NCBI RefSeq assembly: GCF_030160075.1
Contig: NZ_BSNQ01000003.1
Span: forward strand, 302,411 to 366,410
Source: Dyella lipolytica
GTDB taxonomy: Bacteria; Pseudomonadota; Gammaproteobacteria; Xanthomonadales; Rhodanobacteraceae
DNA length: 64,000 nt
Direction of reading: 5' to 3'
The position numbers and the translations under genes are program-made. The notes below the pieces were generated by a model. It was not told the origin of the DNA, did no database searches, and saw only the letters and a list, made by a program, of their open reading frames with translations. This document shows, piece by piece, positions 51,140 through 61,155 of this stretch; within the stretch, counting starts at the first letter, position 1; each line of letters opens with the position of its first letter.

Positions 51140-51182
51140 GGGTCCCGCGTCCGGGTGCGGATTCGGGACCCTGTGCTATTCT
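51140..51182 (+). promoter_or_regulatory. Hairpin and possible extended -10 promoter between clpP and clpX
   Basis: GGGTCCCG (51140-51147) pairs with CGGGACCC (51164-51171); no T run follows. Just after it TGCTATTCT (51174-51182) is an extended -10 pattern, so clpX may have a private promoter overlapping a partial attenuator of the clpP message. Confidence 0.4.
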
Positions 51183-51217
51183 CGACCCGTACCGGATTTA
51201 CCAGCAGGATCAAACGA

Positions 51218-52519
51218 ATGAGCGACGAGCGGCAGGGCCGTTCCAACGACAGCGGCAAGATTCTCTACTGCTCCTTCTGCGGCAAGAGCCAGCACGAAGT
51301 ACGCAAGCTGATCGCGGGTCCGTCCGTGTTCATCTGCGACGAGTGCGTGGAGCTGTGCAACGACATCATCCGCGAGGAGCTTGAAGAGAAGGCCGCCTCC
51401 GGGCGCAGCCAGCTGCCCAAGCCCAAAGAAATTATGGAGACCCTCGACCAGTACGTGGTCGGACAGACGCGCGCAAAGAAAGCGCTCGCCGTTGCGGTCT
51501 ACAACCATTACAAGCGGATGGAATCACGCCAGCGCAGCGACGAAATCGAGCTGGGCAAGTCCAACATCCTGCTGATCGGTCCGACCGGTTCGGGCAAGAC
51601 GCTGCTAGCCGAGACGCTGGCGCGCCTGCTCAACGTGCCGTTCACGATCGCCGATGCCACGACGCTCACCGAAGCCGGCTACGTCGGTGAGGACGTCGAG
51701 AACATTATCCAAAAGCTGTTGCAGAAGTGCGACTACGACGTCGAGAAGGCGCAGTCGGGCATCGTCTACATCGACGAGATCGACAAGATCTCGCGCAAGA
51801 GCGAAAACCCGTCGATCACTCGCGACGTGTCGGGCGAAGGCGTGCAGCAGGCATTGCTGAAGCTGATCGAAGGCACGCTGGCTTCGGTGCCGCCGCAAGG
51901 TGGTCGCAAGCATCCGCAGCAGGAATTCCTGCAGGTCGACACCAAGAACATTTTGTTCATCTGCGGTGGCGCGTTCGCCGGTCTGGAGAAAGTGATCCAG
52001 CAGCGTTCAGAGACGACCGGCATCGGCTTCTCGGCCGAAGTGCGTTCGAAAGAACGCACGGAAAACCTCGGCAAAGTATTGGCCGAAGTGGAGCCGTCGG
52101 ACTTGGTGCGCTTCGGTTTGATTCCGGAGTTTGTGGGTCGTCTGCCTGTCGTAGCGACGCTGGATGAACTCGATGAACCGGCCTTGGTGAAGATTCTCAC
52201 CGAGCCGCGGAACGCCGTGACCAAACAGTTCCGCAAACTGTTCGAGATGGAAGGTGTCGAGCTGGAGTTTCGTCCCGAAGCCTTGCAGGCGGTCGCCAAG
52301 AAGGCGCTCAAGCGCAAGACCGGCGCGCGCGGCCTGCGCACGATCTTGGAGCAGGTGCTGTTGGACACCATGTACGAGCTGCCGTCGCTGGAGCACGTCA
52401 GCAAGGTCGTGGTGGACGATGCAGTGATTGAGGGACAGGCCGAGCCTTACCTGATCTATCGCGGAAACTTGCAGCAGCAGCCGCGCATCAGCAGCGAGAG
52501 CGGCGACGCCGCGGCTTAA
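51218..52519 (+). CDS. clpX: ATP-dependent Clp protease ATP-binding subunit ClpX
   Basis: ClpX is the AAA+ unfoldase that recognises tagged substrates and feeds them to ClpP. The 433-residue product has the N-terminal zinc-binding domain with Cys18, Cys21, Cys40 and Cys43, Walker A GPTGSGKT at about 119-126, Walker [11 protein letters not shown], the IGF-type ClpP-binding loop (here GIGFSAEV), and sensor/arginine motifs at the C-terminus. ATG 51218 has AGGA 8 bp upstream; an open frame 21 codons longer lacks support. Confidence 0.97.
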   Translation: MSDERQGRSNDSGKILYCSFCGKSQHEVRKLIAGPSVFICDECVELCNDIIREELEEKAASGRSQLPKPKEIMETLDQYVVGQTRAKKALAVAVYNHYKRMESRQRSDEIELGKSNILLIGPTGSGKTLLAETLARLLNVPFTIADATTLTEAGYVGEDVENIIQKLLQKCDYDVEKAQSGIVYIDEIDKISRKSENPSITRDVSGEGVQQALLKLIEGTLASVPPQGGRKHPQQEFLQVDTKNILFICGGAFAGLEKVIQQRSETTGIGFSAEVRSKERTENLGKVLAEVEPSDLVRFGLIPEFVGRLPVVATLDELDEPALVKILTEPRNAVTKQFRKLFEMEGVELEFRPEALQAVAKKALKRKTGARGLRTILEQVLLDTMYELPSLEHVSKVVVDDAVIEGQAEPYLIYRGNLQQQPRISSESGDAAA

Positions 52520-52540
52520 GCGTTACAACATCCGCCAACG

Positions 52541-52577
52541 ACGGCCTCGGCGGTATTCGCCGGGGCCGTTTGTTTTT
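52541..52577 (+). terminator. Terminator after clpX
   Basis: ACGGCCTCGGCG (52541-52552) pairs with CGCCGGGGCCGT (52558-52569) with one G-T pair, followed by TTGTTTTT. It separates clpX from lon. Confidence 0.85.
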
Positions 52578-52593
52578 CGTTGTGGGGCCAGCA

Positions 52594-52622
52594 CTTGAGT
52601 GCGGGCCGTTACGCCTCCACTT
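52594..52622 (+). promoter_or_regulatory. Candidate sigma-32 (heat-shock) promoter of lon
   Basis: CTTGAG (52594-52599) and CTCCACTT (52615-52622) are 15 bp apart and match the sigma-32 pattern (CTTGAA / CCCCATTT) in 5/6 and 6/8 positions. It lies about 70 bp before the lon start. lon is a heat-shock gene in Escherichia coli. Confidence 0.45.
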
Positions 52623-52690
52623 GACGAGATAGTGACCTCGGCGCAGTGTCGGGGCCGTCCGCTTTCATTTTTCGCGAGAGATTTCCTGCG

Positions 52691-55198
52691 ATGGCAAAAA
52701 GTGCCGCATCTACTGCCAACACCAGTGCCGTTCTGGACGCGCTGCCGGTGCTCCCGCTGCGCGACGTAGTCGTGTATCCGCACATGGTGATTCCGTTGTT
52801 CGTCGGGCGTGACAAATCCATGCGTGCGCTCGAGCGTGCGATGGAAGGCGAACGACAAATTCTGCTGGTGGCGCAGAAGAGCCCCGATATCGACGATCCC
52901 GCGATCAAGGATCTTCACGAAATCGGCACGCTCGCTGGCGTGCTGCAATTGTTGAAACTTCCCGATGGCACCGTGAAGGTGCTGGTCGAAGGACAGTCGC
53001 GCGTATCGATCGAGGAATACCACGACGACAGCGGCATGCTGACCGCGCGTTCGCGTGTGATCGAACCGGTTTATAACGTCAAGGAACGCGAACTGGATGT
53101 GGTGTCGCGCACGCTGGTGTCGCTGTTCGAGCAGTTGGTGAAGCAGAGCCGCAAGCTGCCGCCTGAAGTATTGGCGACGCTTTCCGGCATCGACGATCCA
53201 TCGCGTCTGGCCGACTCCATTGCCGCGCACCTCACCGTGCGCATGTCCGACAAGCAGAAGGTGTTGGAGACGGCCGACGTCGGCCAGCGTCTCGAACTGC
53301 TCATCGGTCTGGTCGATGGCGAGATCGATCTGCAGCAGGTGGAAAAGCGCATCCGCGGCCGTGTGAAGTCGCAGATGGAAAAGAGTCAGCGCGAGTACTA
53401 CCTCAACGAGCAGATGAAGGCGATCCAGAAGGAGCTGGGCGAGGGCGAGGATGGCCCGAACGAGATCGAAGAACTGCAGAAGAAAATCGAAGAATCCGGC
53501 ATGCCCAAGCCGGTCCTGGCCAAGGCGCGGCAGGAGTTTGGCAAGCTCAAACAGATGTCGCCGATGTCGGCCGAAGCCACGGTGGTGCGCAACTACCTGG
53601 ATTGGCTGATCGGCGTGCCGTGGAAAAAACGCAGCAAAGTTCGTAAGGACCTCGCGCTGGCCCAGGAAGTGCTCGATGCCGATCACTTCGGCCTGGAGAA
53701 GGTCAAGGAGCGCATCCTCGAGTACTTGGCTGTGCAACAGCGCGTGAGCGCCATGAAAGGCCCCATTCTGTGCCTGGTCGGCCCACCCGGCGTGGGCAAG
53801 ACCTCGCTGGGGCAGTCGATCGCCAAGGCGACCAATCGCAAGTTCGTTCGCATGAGCCTGGGTGGCGTGCGGGACGAAGCGGAAATTCGCGGCCATCGTC
53901 GTACCTATATCGGTTCGATGCCGGGACGCATCGTGCAGAACATGAACAAAGTAGGGACCAAGAACCCGCTGTTCGTGCTCGACGAGATCGACAAGATGTC
54001 GATGGACTTCCGCGGCGATCCGTCATCGGCATTGCTCGAAGTACTCGATCCCGAGCAGAACCACACGTTCAACGATCACTATCTGGAAGTCGATCTCGAT
54101 CTTTCCGAAGTGATGTGGATCGCTACGGCCAACTCGCTGAATATTCCCGGCCCGCTGCTGGATCGCATGGAAGTTATTCGTATCCCCGGATACACCGAGG
54201 ACGAGAAACTTGGGATCGCGCAGAAATATCTGCTGCCCAAACAGATCAAAGCCAACGGCCTGAAACCGGACGAGGTATCGGTGGATGGAGAAGCCGTGCG
54301 CGATATCGTGCGCTACTACACACGCGAATCCGGCGTGCGTAATCTCGAGCGCGAGATTTCCAAGATCTGCCGCAAAGTCGTCAAACAACTGACGTTGGGT
54401 GAGCACAAGAAGGCGGCGGAGAAAGCCAAGGCCGCGGACGCTAAAAAGAGCAAGACGAAGGCGGCTGCGGCATCGGGCAAGGTGCGCGTGGATTCGGCCA
54501 ATCTCGATCAATATCTCGGTGTGCGTCGCTTTGACTTTGGTCGCAAGGAACTGCAGAACGAAGTCGGCCTGGTCACGGGTCTTGCCTGGACCCAGGTCGG
54601 TGGCGATCTGCTGAGCATCGAAGCGTCGATCGTGCCGGGCAAGGGTCGCCAAATACATACCGGTCAGCTGGGCGACGTGATGAAAGAGTCGATCCAGGCG
54701 GCACTCTCGGTGGTTCGGGCGCGTGCCAGCCAGCTAGGTATCGAACCCGATTTCCACGAGAAATTCGATCTGCATATCCATGTGCCGGAAGGAGCTACGC
54801 CGAAGGATGGTCCGAGCGCCGGTATCGCGATGTGCACGGCCTTGGTTTCTGCGTTGACCAAAGTGCCGGTTCGTTCGGAAGTGGCGATGACAGGCGAAAT
54901 CACCCTGCGTGGTCGCGTACTGCCGATCGGTGGTCTGAAAGAAAAACTGCTCGCCGCACATCGCGGTGGCATCACGACCGTGATCATTCCGGATGAGAAT
55001 CGCAAGGATTTGGCGGATATTCCGGAAAACATCACCAGCTCGCTCGAAATTCATCCCGTGCGCTGGATCGATGAAGTGCTGGACATCGCGCTGGAGCGTC
55101 CGCTACAGCCGTTGCCAGCCAAGGAGGCCGAGCCTGCCGCGACAGCCGACACCGCGGCACACGATGAGAACGCGGAGACGCCCACGCGGACGCACTGA
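52691..55198 (+). CDS. lon: ATP-dependent protease Lon
   Basis: Lon degrades misfolded and regulatory proteins in the cytoplasm. The 835-residue product has the N-terminal LON substrate-binding domain (about 15-210, [20 protein letters not shown]), a coiled-coil segment, the AAA+ module with Walker [12 protein letters not shown] and the [20 protein letters not shown] sensor, and the C-terminal protease domain with the Ser-Lys dyad (Ser in [10 protein letters not shown]). A Lys/Ala-rich insertion (about 577-600) and a short acidic tail are present. ATG 52691 is chosen over a longer frame because GAGAGA precedes it. Confidence 0.97.
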   Translation: MAKSAASTANTSAVLDALPVLPLRDVVVYPHMVIPLFVGRDKSMRALERAMEGERQILLVAQKSPDIDDPAIKDLHEIGTLAGVLQLLKLPDGTVKVLVEGQSRVSIEEYHDDSGMLTARSRVIEPVYNVKERELDVVSRTLVSLFEQLVKQSRKLPPEVLATLSGIDDPSRLADSIAAHLTVRMSDKQKVLETADVGQRLELLIGLVDGEIDLQQVEKRIRGRVKSQMEKSQREYYLNEQMKAIQKELGEGEDGPNEIEELQKKIEESGMPKPVLAKARQEFGKLKQMSPMSAEATVVRNYLDWLIGVPWKKRSKVRKDLALAQEVLDADHFGLEKVKERILEYLAVQQRVSAMKGPILCLVGPPGVGKTSLGQSIAKATNRKFVRMSLGGVRDEAEIRGHRRTYIGSMPGRIVQNMNKVGTKNPLFVLDEIDKMSMDFRGDPSSALLEVLDPEQNHTFNDHYLEVDLDLSEVMWIATANSLNIPGPLLDRMEVIRIPGYTEDEKLGIAQKYLLPKQIKANGLKPDEVSVDGEAVRDIVRYYTRESGVRNLEREISKICRKVVKQLTLGEHKKAAEKAKAADAKKSKTKAAAASGKVRVDSANLDQYLGVRRFDFGRKELQNEVGLVTGLAWTQVGGDLLSIEASIVPGKGRQIHTGQLGDVMKESIQAALSVVRARASQLGIEPDFHEKFDLHIHVPEGATPKDGPSAGIAMCTALVSALTKVPVRSEVAMTGEITLRGRVLPIGGLKEKLLAAHRGGITTVIIPDENRKDLADIPENITSSLEIHPVRWIDEVLDIALERPLQPLPAKEAEPAATADTAAHDENAETPTRTH

Positions 55199-55232
55199 GC
55201 GAGCGCGGTTTCACCTCAGCACGCAATTTGCG

Positions 55233-55264
55233 ATAGGCGACACGTTTTACGTGTCGCCTATTTC
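55233..55264 (+). terminator. Terminator after lon
   Basis: ATAGGCGACACG (55233-55244) pairs perfectly with CGTGTCGCCTAT (55250-55261) around TTTTA, followed by TT. It is 34 bp after the lon stop. Confidence 0.8.
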
Positions 55265-55361
55265 ATCGCGTGCAATATCGTTGCCAAACAACATATGCAT
55301 GGTGGTGGGTGCGAATAACCTTGTACCGCTGAACCTCCGCGAAGCGTTGGTACTGCTTATA

Positions 55362-55390
55362 TTGCGGACCCCGGGGGGCGCTGGTATAAA
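55362..55390 (+). promoter_or_regulatory. hupB promoter
   Basis: TTGCGG (55362-55367) and TATAAA (55385-55390), the latter with the extended element TGG, are separated by 17 bp. The resulting leader is about 145 nt long. An additional TGC-TTATAT lies just upstream (55354-55362). Together with the lon terminator these are the only features I see in the 343-bp gap between lon and hupB. Confidence 0.65.
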
Positions 55391-55541
55391 GGCTCACCGC
55401 CATCCTGGGGCTTCAGCAGAATGCACAGCGATGCGGGATTGCGTGGCAACGCAACGCCTTTCATGAATCGATGATCCTTCCTGCGTTGTCCCGTTCCCAA
55501 CCTATCACGCGGGCCGAATACCTGTTTAAGGGAGTAACTCA

Positions 55542-55814
55542 ATGAATAAAACCGATCTGATCAATGCCGTCGCCGAACATGCCGAATTGACCAAGGCCGA
55601 CGCAGGCCGCGCGCTCGAAGCGTTTTTCGAGACCGTGCAGAAGGCTCTGAAGAAGGGTGATGACGTGTCAGTGGTTGGCTTTGGCACTTTCACCGTGCGC
55701 AGCCGTGCTGCCCGTACCGGTCGCAACCCCCGTACGAACGAAGAGATCAAGATCGCCGCCTCCAAAGTTCCGGCTTTCAAGGCTGGCAAGACGCTCAAGG
55801 ACGCCCTAAACTAA
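55542..55814 (+). CDS. hupB: DNA-binding protein HU-beta
   Basis: HU is the small histone-like dimer that bends DNA and compacts the nucleoid. The 90-residue product begins [20 protein letters not shown] and has the DNA-binding arm signature [20 protein letters not shown] with the intercalating Pro. AAGGGAG lies 8 bp before the ATG. It keeps its usual place after lon and is followed directly by two tRNA genes. Confidence 0.97.
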   Translation: MNKTDLINAVAEHAELTKADAGRALEAFFETVQKALKKGDDVSVVGFGTFTVRSRAARTGRNPRTNEEIKIAASKVPAFKAGKTLKDALN

Positions 55815-55831
55815 GCGGCCCGCTTGGTTTC

Positions 55832-55906
55832 GGGTGCTTAGCTCAGCGGTAGAGCGTCGCCCTTACAAGGCGAGGGTCGTAGGTTCGATCCCTACAGCAC
55901 CCACCA
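55832..55906 (+). tRNA. tRNA-Val (TAC)
   Basis: 75 nt with encoded CCA. Acceptor GGGTGCT pairs with AGCACCC; anticodon TAC at 55864-55866 in loop CTTACAA, stem TCGCC/GGCGA. It starts 17 bp after hupB. Confidence 0.96.
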
Positions 55907-55912
55907 GAATGT

Positions 55913-55989
55913 GGAGCGGTAGTTCAGTCGGTTAGAATGCTGGCCTGTCACGCCGGAGGTCGCGGGTTCGAGTCCCGTCCGCTCCGCCA
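55913..55989 (+). tRNA. tRNA-Asp (GTC)
   Basis: 77 nt with encoded CCA. Acceptor GGAGCGG pairs with CCGCTCC; anticodon GTC at 55947-55949 in loop CTGTCAC. Six bp after tRNA-Val, so likely one transcript with hupB. Confidence 0.96.
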
Positions 55990-55996
55990 CGGTTTG

Positions 55997-56027
55997 CAAG
56001 GGCGCCCCCGTGGCGCCCTTGTTGTTT
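55997..56027 (+). terminator. Terminator after tRNA-Asp
   Basis: CAAGGGCGCC (55997-56006) pairs perfectly with GGCGCCCTTG (56012-56021) around CCCGT, followed by TTGTTT. Confidence 0.82.
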
Positions 56028-56087
56028 AGGGGCAAGCTTGTTTAGGTCATGCGCGGCAACGCGCCAACATTATTGCGGGAAGATCTC

Positions 56088-57998
56088 ATGCTGCAGTCGT
56101 TACGTGACAAAATACATGGATGGCCAGCCATTATCGTGCTGGGCATCGCCGTATTTGCGATGTCATTCTTCGGCATTGAAGGCTACTTCAGCTCGCAGGC
56201 CGAGACCTTCGTCGCCAAGGTCGGGAAGCGCGAGATCGGCCAGCAGCAATTTCAAGACACGATGAACCACATCCGTCAGCAGCAACGCGCGCAGATGGGT
56301 GACCAGTTCGATCCGAGCGTTTTTGAGAAGCCGGAATTCAAGCAACAGATACTCGACGAGTTGATCGGCCAGCAATTGGTGCTACAGGCCAACGAAGACC
56401 TCGGCATGCGGGTGTCGGATCAGTCGCTGCGCGACACCATCGCCGCCACGCCGGCTTTCCAGGTCGATGGCAAGTTTGACCCGACTATGTATCGCGCACA
56501 GTTGGCCGCCGCCAATCTCACGCCCGATATGTACCAAAACAACGTGAGCACCTCGCTGCAGAGCAGTCTGCTGCCCGATGCGATCAGCGGCAGCACCATC
56601 GTCACCAATGCGGACATCGACCGCTATCTGGACATCAAGCTGCAGCGTAGGGATATCCGCTATTTCGTGCTGCCGCGCCCTGCGCCGGCGGATAGCCAGG
56701 TCACCGACGCGCAAGTGCAGGACTACTACAAGGCCCACCAGGCCGATTACATGAATCCGGAGCAGGTCTCGCTGAAGTACATCGAAGTGAACGCGACCGA
56801 TCTGAAGTCCGACACACAACCGACCGAAGATGAGTTGAAAAAGCGTTATCAGGATGAGATTCAGCGCTTCGGTATGCCTGAGCAACGCGAGGTTTCGCAC
56901 ATCCTGGTCAACGTGCCCAAGAATGCAACGCCTGCACAACAGAAGGCCGCCTTGGACAAGGCTGAGAAGATCGCCGCCGAGGCCACCCCTGAAAATTTTG
57001 CCAAGCTTGCACAGCAAGATTCCGACGACCTTGGTTCCAAACTGCAGGGTGGCGACCTCGGGTGGTTGCAGAAAGGCGTGACCAACCCTGCTTTCGATGC
57101 GGCTATGTTCGCGCTGCAGAAGGGTCAGATTTCCAAGCCGGTGCTTTCCGACGAGGGTTATCACATCATCTGGCTGCGCGATATCAACAGCGGCCAGACC
57201 AAACCTTTTGCGGAAGTGCACGATCAGCTCCTCAAGGAAGCGATCACCGCCGATCACGATCGCATGTATAGCGACGTGGCCGGCAAGATGACAGATCTCA
57301 CTTCGCAGAACCCCGGTTCACTGGAACCGGCTGCTCAAGCCTTGCAATTGCAGATCAAGGAAACGCCCCTGTTCGGACACGAAGGTGGGCAGGGCATTGC
57401 TGCCAACCCCAAGGTCATTGCGGCAGCGTTTTCCAATGACGTGATCGCGTCCGGCAACAACTCCAGCCTGATCGATCTGAGCAAGACCGACTCGATTGTG
57501 GTGCGCGTTGACAAGCACGTGCCGGCCGCGCCGCGCCCGGTTGCGGAAGTTCGCGACGCCATCGTCCAGAAGATTCTCGATGAGCGGATTGCCGAAGCTG
57601 CCCACCAGAAGGCTGACGTACTGGTCGACCGCCTGAGCAAAGGCGAGGATTTGGCGACTGTCGCTGCGGCCGAGCACGCCGATGTGCAGACCGCCAAGCA
57701 GATCCAGCGCGTCCAGCAAGGGCCCGGTGTGCCGCAGCCGGTGCTGACGCAGGCCTTCGTGACACCGCATCCTGAGAATGGCAAACCGCAATATGCCGAT
57801 GTTTCGTTGGATCACGGTTCGTACGCCGTGCTCGCGGTCGACAAGGTCGAAGGCGGTGATCTGTCTAAGCTCACGGCGGACGATCGCCAGCAGCTCTATC
57901 GCCAGATGATGCAGGTCTACGGCGGTGTGGAGACGCAAGGCTTCATCGATGCGCTCAAGACGAATACCAAGATCCAGATCGCCAAGGACCGCATGTAA
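56088..57998 (+). CDS. ppiD: Periplasmic folding chaperone/peptidyl-prolyl isomerase PpiD
   Basis: PpiD is an inner-membrane-anchored periplasmic chaperone near the Sec translocon. The 636-residue product has a short cytoplasmic N-terminus (LQSLRDKIHGW), one transmembrane helix (about 13-32), a SurA-like N domain (about 35-190), a parvulin domain (about 265-365, with REVSHILVN and GGDLGWLQKGVTNPAFDAAMF) and a long C-terminal region. ATG 56088 has GGGA 7 bp upstream; a longer in-frame start would break the membrane-anchor topology. Confidence 0.95.
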   Translation: MLQSLRDKIHGWPAIIVLGIAVFAMSFFGIEGYFSSQAETFVAKVGKREIGQQQFQDTMNHIRQQQRAQMGDQFDPSVFEKPEFKQQILDELIGQQLVLQANEDLGMRVSDQSLRDTIAATPAFQVDGKFDPTMYRAQLAAANLTPDMYQNNVSTSLQSSLLPDAISGSTIVTNADIDRYLDIKLQRRDIRYFVLPRPAPADSQVTDAQVQDYYKAHQADYMNPEQVSLKYIEVNATDLKSDTQPTEDELKKRYQDEIQRFGMPEQREVSHILVNVPKNATPAQQKAALDKAEKIAAEATPENFAKLAQQDSDDLGSKLQGGDLGWLQKGVTNPAFDAAMFALQKGQISKPVLSDEGYHIIWLRDINSGQTKPFAEVHDQLLKEAITADHDRMYSDVAGKMTDLTSQNPGSLEPAAQALQLQIKETPLFGHEGGQGIAANPKVIAAAFSNDVIASGNNSSLIDLSKTDSIVVRVDKHVPAAPRPVAEVRDAIVQKILDERIAEAAHQKADVLVDRLSKGEDLATVAAAEHADVQTAKQIQRVQQGPGVPQPVLTQAFVTPHPENGKPQYADVSLDHGSYAVLAVDKVEGGDLSKLTADDRQQLYRQMMQVYGGVETQGFIDALKTNTKIQIAKDRM

Positions 57999-58022
57999 CG
58001 CGCGATCATGCCAGTCGAGACG

Positions 58023-58056
58023 AAAAAGGGCGGCTCCGAGGAGCCGCCCTTTTTTT
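58023..58056. terminator. Bidirectional terminator between ppiD and fabI
   Basis: AAAGGGCGGCTCC (58025-58037) pairs with GGAGCCGCCCTTT (58040-58052) with a minimal 2-nt turn; A and T tracts flank it, so it can serve both convergent genes. Confidence 0.88.
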
Positions 58057-58075
58057 GTACCTTGTAAAAACCGGC

Positions 58076-58858
58076 TTAGATGCCAGTCATGCCCAAGGTG
58101 TTGTAACCCGCATCCACGTAGGTGATTTCACCCGTAATGCCAGAGGCGAGGTCCGAGCACAGAAACGCGCCGACGTTGCCCACTTCGTCGATCGTCACGC
58201 TACGACGCAGCGGTGCATTCTCTTCCACATGGTCGAGCATCTTGCGGAAGTTGGCGATACCGGCCGCGGCCAGCGTCTTGATCGGGCCGGCGGAAATCGC
58301 ATTGACGCGAGTGGTCTCGGGGCCGAGGTTGAAAGCGAGGTAGCGAACGTTGGCCTCTAGGCTCGCCTTGGCCAGACCCATCACGTTGTAGTTGTTCAAA
58401 GCGCGTTCGGCGCCAAGATACGTAAGGGTAAGAATCGCGCCATTACGGCCCGCCATCATCGGGCGTGCGGCCTTGGCCAGAGCAGCCAGGCTGTAGCTCG
58501 AAATGTCGTGCGCGATCGTGAAGTTCTCGCGCGTCAGATTGTCCAGGTACTGCCCCTGGATCGCCTCGCGCGGTGCGAAACCGATCGAATGCACCAGAAT
58601 GTCGAAGCCGTCCCAGTGCTTGCCCAGCTCCACGAACAGGTTTTCGATCTGAGCGTCGTCGGCGACGTCGCAGGGCAGCACGATGTTGGAGCCGAACGCA
58701 TTGGCCGCTTCATCGACGCGATCCTTCATGCGGTCGTTCGGATAGGTAAAGGCAAGTTGCGCGCCTTCGCGGTGCATTGCATTGGCAATGCCCCAGGCGA
58801 TCGAGCGCTGGCTGGCAATGCCGGTGATAAGGGCACGCTTGCCGTGCAGGAATCCCAT
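58076..58858 (-). CDS. fabI: Enoyl-[acyl-carrier-protein] reductase FabI
   Basis: FabI is the NADH-dependent reductase of the last step of each fatty-acid elongation cycle and the triclosan target. The 260-residue short-chain reductase-like protein has the [13 protein letters not shown] cofactor motif, the catalytic Tyr147, Tyr157 and Lys164 arranged as Y-x9-Y-x6-K, and Gly93 in SIGFAP, the residue where triclosan resistance usually arises. GGAGGA precedes the ATG. Confidence 0.97.
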   Translation of the reverse strand: MGFLHGKRALITGIASQRSIAWGIANAMHREGAQLAFTYPNDRMKDRVDEAANAFGSNIVLPCDVADDAQIENLFVELGKHWDGFDILVHSIGFAPREAIQGQYLDNLTRENFTIAHDISSYSLAALAKAARPMMAGRNGAILTLTYLGAERALNNYNVMGLAKASLEANVRYLAFNLGPETTRVNAISAGPIKTLAAAGIANFRKMLDHVEENAPLRRSVTIDEVGNVGAFLCSDLASGITGEITYVDAGYNTLGMTGI

Positions 58859-58953
58859 GCGTCCTCCAAAAGGTTGTCAGTGCGCCGTTACGGCGCAGCC
58901 GCCGGAGTTTAGCAGGCATGGCCCGGCGCGGCTTCCATACGTCAAGGCATGGA

Positions 58954-60192
58954 TCAGGGGGCGTCTAGCTTGAGCACCTGACCGGGTTTGAGCTCTTTCC
59001 CGTGCAGATGGTTCAGGCGTTGGAGCGTGCTCACGCTTACGGAGTAACTCCGTGCGATTTGCCATAGGCTTTCCCCAGATCGCACCGTATGCGTTCTGAC
59101 TCGGTGCGATGCCGCAGGGGTGTGGTTTTCTTGCGTGTTCGCCGTCTCGTCCGCAGAGACCGTGGGCGCAGGCGGATCGGATGACATGGGTGTGCTTGCC
59201 GTCATCTGCTGATCGTTAGCCGCCTGCCTCGTGTTACGGAGCTGCTCGGCATTGCGGTGCGGCATCAACAGATACCCAGTGGTATTGGCATCCACTTTGT
59301 CTCCCAACACGGCCGGGTTCAGTCGTTTGAGGGAATCAGTCGTCATGCCCGAGTTGTTCGCGGCGCCCGACATGGTGACGCCTTGTGTAACTTCGACGGT
59401 TTCCAGATGCTGATCGGCGGGAAGCGTGGACAGTTCCACATGGAAGCGCGAGGGATCGCGTACTACGCACGAGATGGCCAGCAGCTTGGTCAAATGCTCG
59501 CGTGTGATGCGCGGAACGAGCAGTCGCGGGATGGCGGGCTCTTGCGGAGGTATGCCATGTTGCTTGACCAGTTGCCGCATCGCGTACTCCCCACGATTGT
59601 AGGCGTAGTCGACCAGGCGCCAGTCATGCAGTTCATTGTAGTAGTCGTGCAGCATACGCATAACGCCGTCAGTCGACGCTGAGGTATCCAAGCGACCGTC
59701 GTAACCGCGATCCACGTGCAGGCCGATCACATGCGCGGTGCTCGGCACGATCTGCCACATGCCCGCCGGCAGATTGCGATGGCCGGGTACTGGCCGAAAC
59801 TGGCTCTCCACCCACGGCAGCAGCACGAATTCGCCTGCGACATTGTATTTCTCGGCCACTTGCTGCACGTAGGCCACTTGCGGCAATGCATTGTTCATGG
59901 CCGCTTCGAATTTCTGCGGGTCCTTGGTAAAACGATGCGCCCACACCATGATTTGCGGATCCGCGTCGCAATCGGGCATGGCGAAGCTGTTGCGCAATTT
60001 GTCCCAGACGTCCGTAGTACCGATAGGAGTCACCGGCGGCGTAACCGTTGGCGCTGGTTGAGGTAACGAGGCAGGTGACAGACTGGGTGGCGTCACCGTG
60101 GGTGCGCGTGTAGGTACAGTGGTGGGCTGAGTTGTACAGGCTGCTAGCAGCGAAACCAGCACGATGGGCAAAAGTCGCTGTGCAGGTTTCAT
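58954..60192 (-). CDS. Membrane-bound lytic murein transglycosylase of the MltD type with LysM domain
   Basis: This predicted lipoprotein of 412 residues (lipobox LLAAC, Cys19) has a Thr/Pro-rich linker (about 20-65), a GH23 lytic transglycosylase domain (about 80-260) with catalytic-type Glu in PWVESQFRP followed by LPAGMWQIVPSTA and VDYAYNRGEYAM, and one C-terminal LysM (HTVRSGESLWQIARSYSVS to LKPGQVLKL). MltD of Escherichia coli has two LysM repeats. It cleaves peptidoglycan to anhydro-muropeptides. It overlaps the gloB stop by 4 bp. Confidence 0.9.
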   Translation of the reverse strand: MKPAQRLLPIVLVSLLAACTTQPTTVPTRAPTVTPPSLSPASLPQPAPTVTPPVTPIGTTDVWDKLRNSFAMPDCDADPQIMVWAHRFTKDPQKFEAAMNNALPQVAYVQQVAEKYNVAGEFVLLPWVESQFRPVPGHRNLPAGMWQIVPSTAHVIGLHVDRGYDGRLDTSASTDGVMRMLHDYYNELHDWRLVDYAYNRGEYAMRQLVKQHGIPPQEPAIPRLLVPRITREHLTKLLAISCVVRDPSRFHVELSTLPADQHLETVEVTQGVTMSGAANNSGMTTDSLKRLNPAVLGDKVDANTTGYLLMPHRNAEQLRNTRQAANDQQMTASTPMSSDPPAPTVSADETANTQENHTPAASHRVRTHTVRSGESLWQIARSYSVSVSTLQRLNHLHGKELKPGQVLKLDAP

Positions 60193-60953
60193 GCGCGAAA
60201 TACATCCTTGGCGGAGCGTAATGCGGCGAAGCGTGCGATCGGATCGTTGGCCGCACCGTGTCGGCGGCACCACGCCATGACTTCTTCGCTATCCACGCGC
60301 AGAAAGGGATTGCAGGCCAGCTCGCTCGACAGTGTTGCCGGCACGCTGGGCCGATGCTCGGCGCGCAACTTGGCGACTTCGTCCAGCCGTTGTTTGAGCG
60401 CTGTGTTATCCGGCTCTACGGTTTGTGCAAAGCGACCATTCGCAACGGTGTACTCGTGGCCGCAACACACCAGCAAATCGCCGGGCAACGAAGCCAGTCG
60501 CTGGAGCGAGGACAGCATCTGCGCGGGCGTGCCCTCGAACAAACGTCCGCAGCCAAGGCTGAATAGCGTATCGCCACAAAGCAGCACACCTTCGCCGACG
60601 TAGACGATGTGGCTCAACGTGTGTCCCGGAACAGCAATGATTTCGAAGCGCGCCGCCGGTTGCTGCAAGGTCAGCGTTTCACCATCCCTCACACGATGCG
60701 TAGCGACGGCAATCCGAGGATCATCGGGTGCGTAAATCGGAACAGCGTGGTTTTCCCGCAGGCGATCGGCACCGCCGATGTGATCGGGATGATGGTGTGT
60801 CAACAAGATGGCGCGCAGCGTCAGATTCCGCGCACGAAGCGCGGACTCGACGGGGGCGGCTTCGCCGGGATCGACCACGATGGCCTGGTTGCTGTCGTCA
60901 TGCAGCAGCCAAATGTAGTTGTCGGCAAGCGCCGGTAACGGTACGACGTGCAA
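60189..60953 (-). CDS. gloB: Hydroxyacylglutathione hydrolase (glyoxalase II)
   Basis: Glyoxalase II hydrolyses S-D-lactoylglutathione in methylglyoxal detoxification. The 254-residue metallo-beta-lactamase-fold protein has the metal motif THHHPDH with His53, His55, Asp57 and His58, plus VPGHTLSH, LLCGDTLFSLGCGRLFEG and CCGHEYTVAN. The start is TTG with GGAGA 5 bp upstream and the family N-terminus MHVVPLPALADNYIWLL follows. Its neighbour on the other strand is the conserved partner methyltransferase. Confidence 0.95.
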   Translation of the reverse strand: MHVVPLPALADNYIWLLHDDSNQAIVVDPGEAAPVESALRARNLTLRAILLTHHHPDHIGGADRLRENHAVPIYAPDDPRIAVATHRVRDGETLTLQQPAARFEIIAVPGHTLSHIVYVGEGVLLCGDTLFSLGCGRLFEGTPAQMLSSLQRLASLPGDLLVCCGHEYTVANGRFAQTVEPDNTALKQRLDEVAKLRAEHRPSVPATLSSELACNPFLRVDSEEVMAWCRRHGAANDPIARFAALRSAKDVFRA

Positions 60954-61155
60954 GGCGATCTCCGCTGCGGTTTCGTATCGACTGGCGCAGGCATACGGCT
61001 TGCGCGAGAGCGCCGAATATAGAGCCCTGCTGAAGGTCGATCGTTAGATATGTGTTAATCGAAAGTTCGTTCGGCCGCCGTTGGGTACTGGTTCGTCTTT
61101 GGGGAGCCAACCATTAAACTCTCGTCCAATCCGCCCCGCGACAGGTCATCCATCC

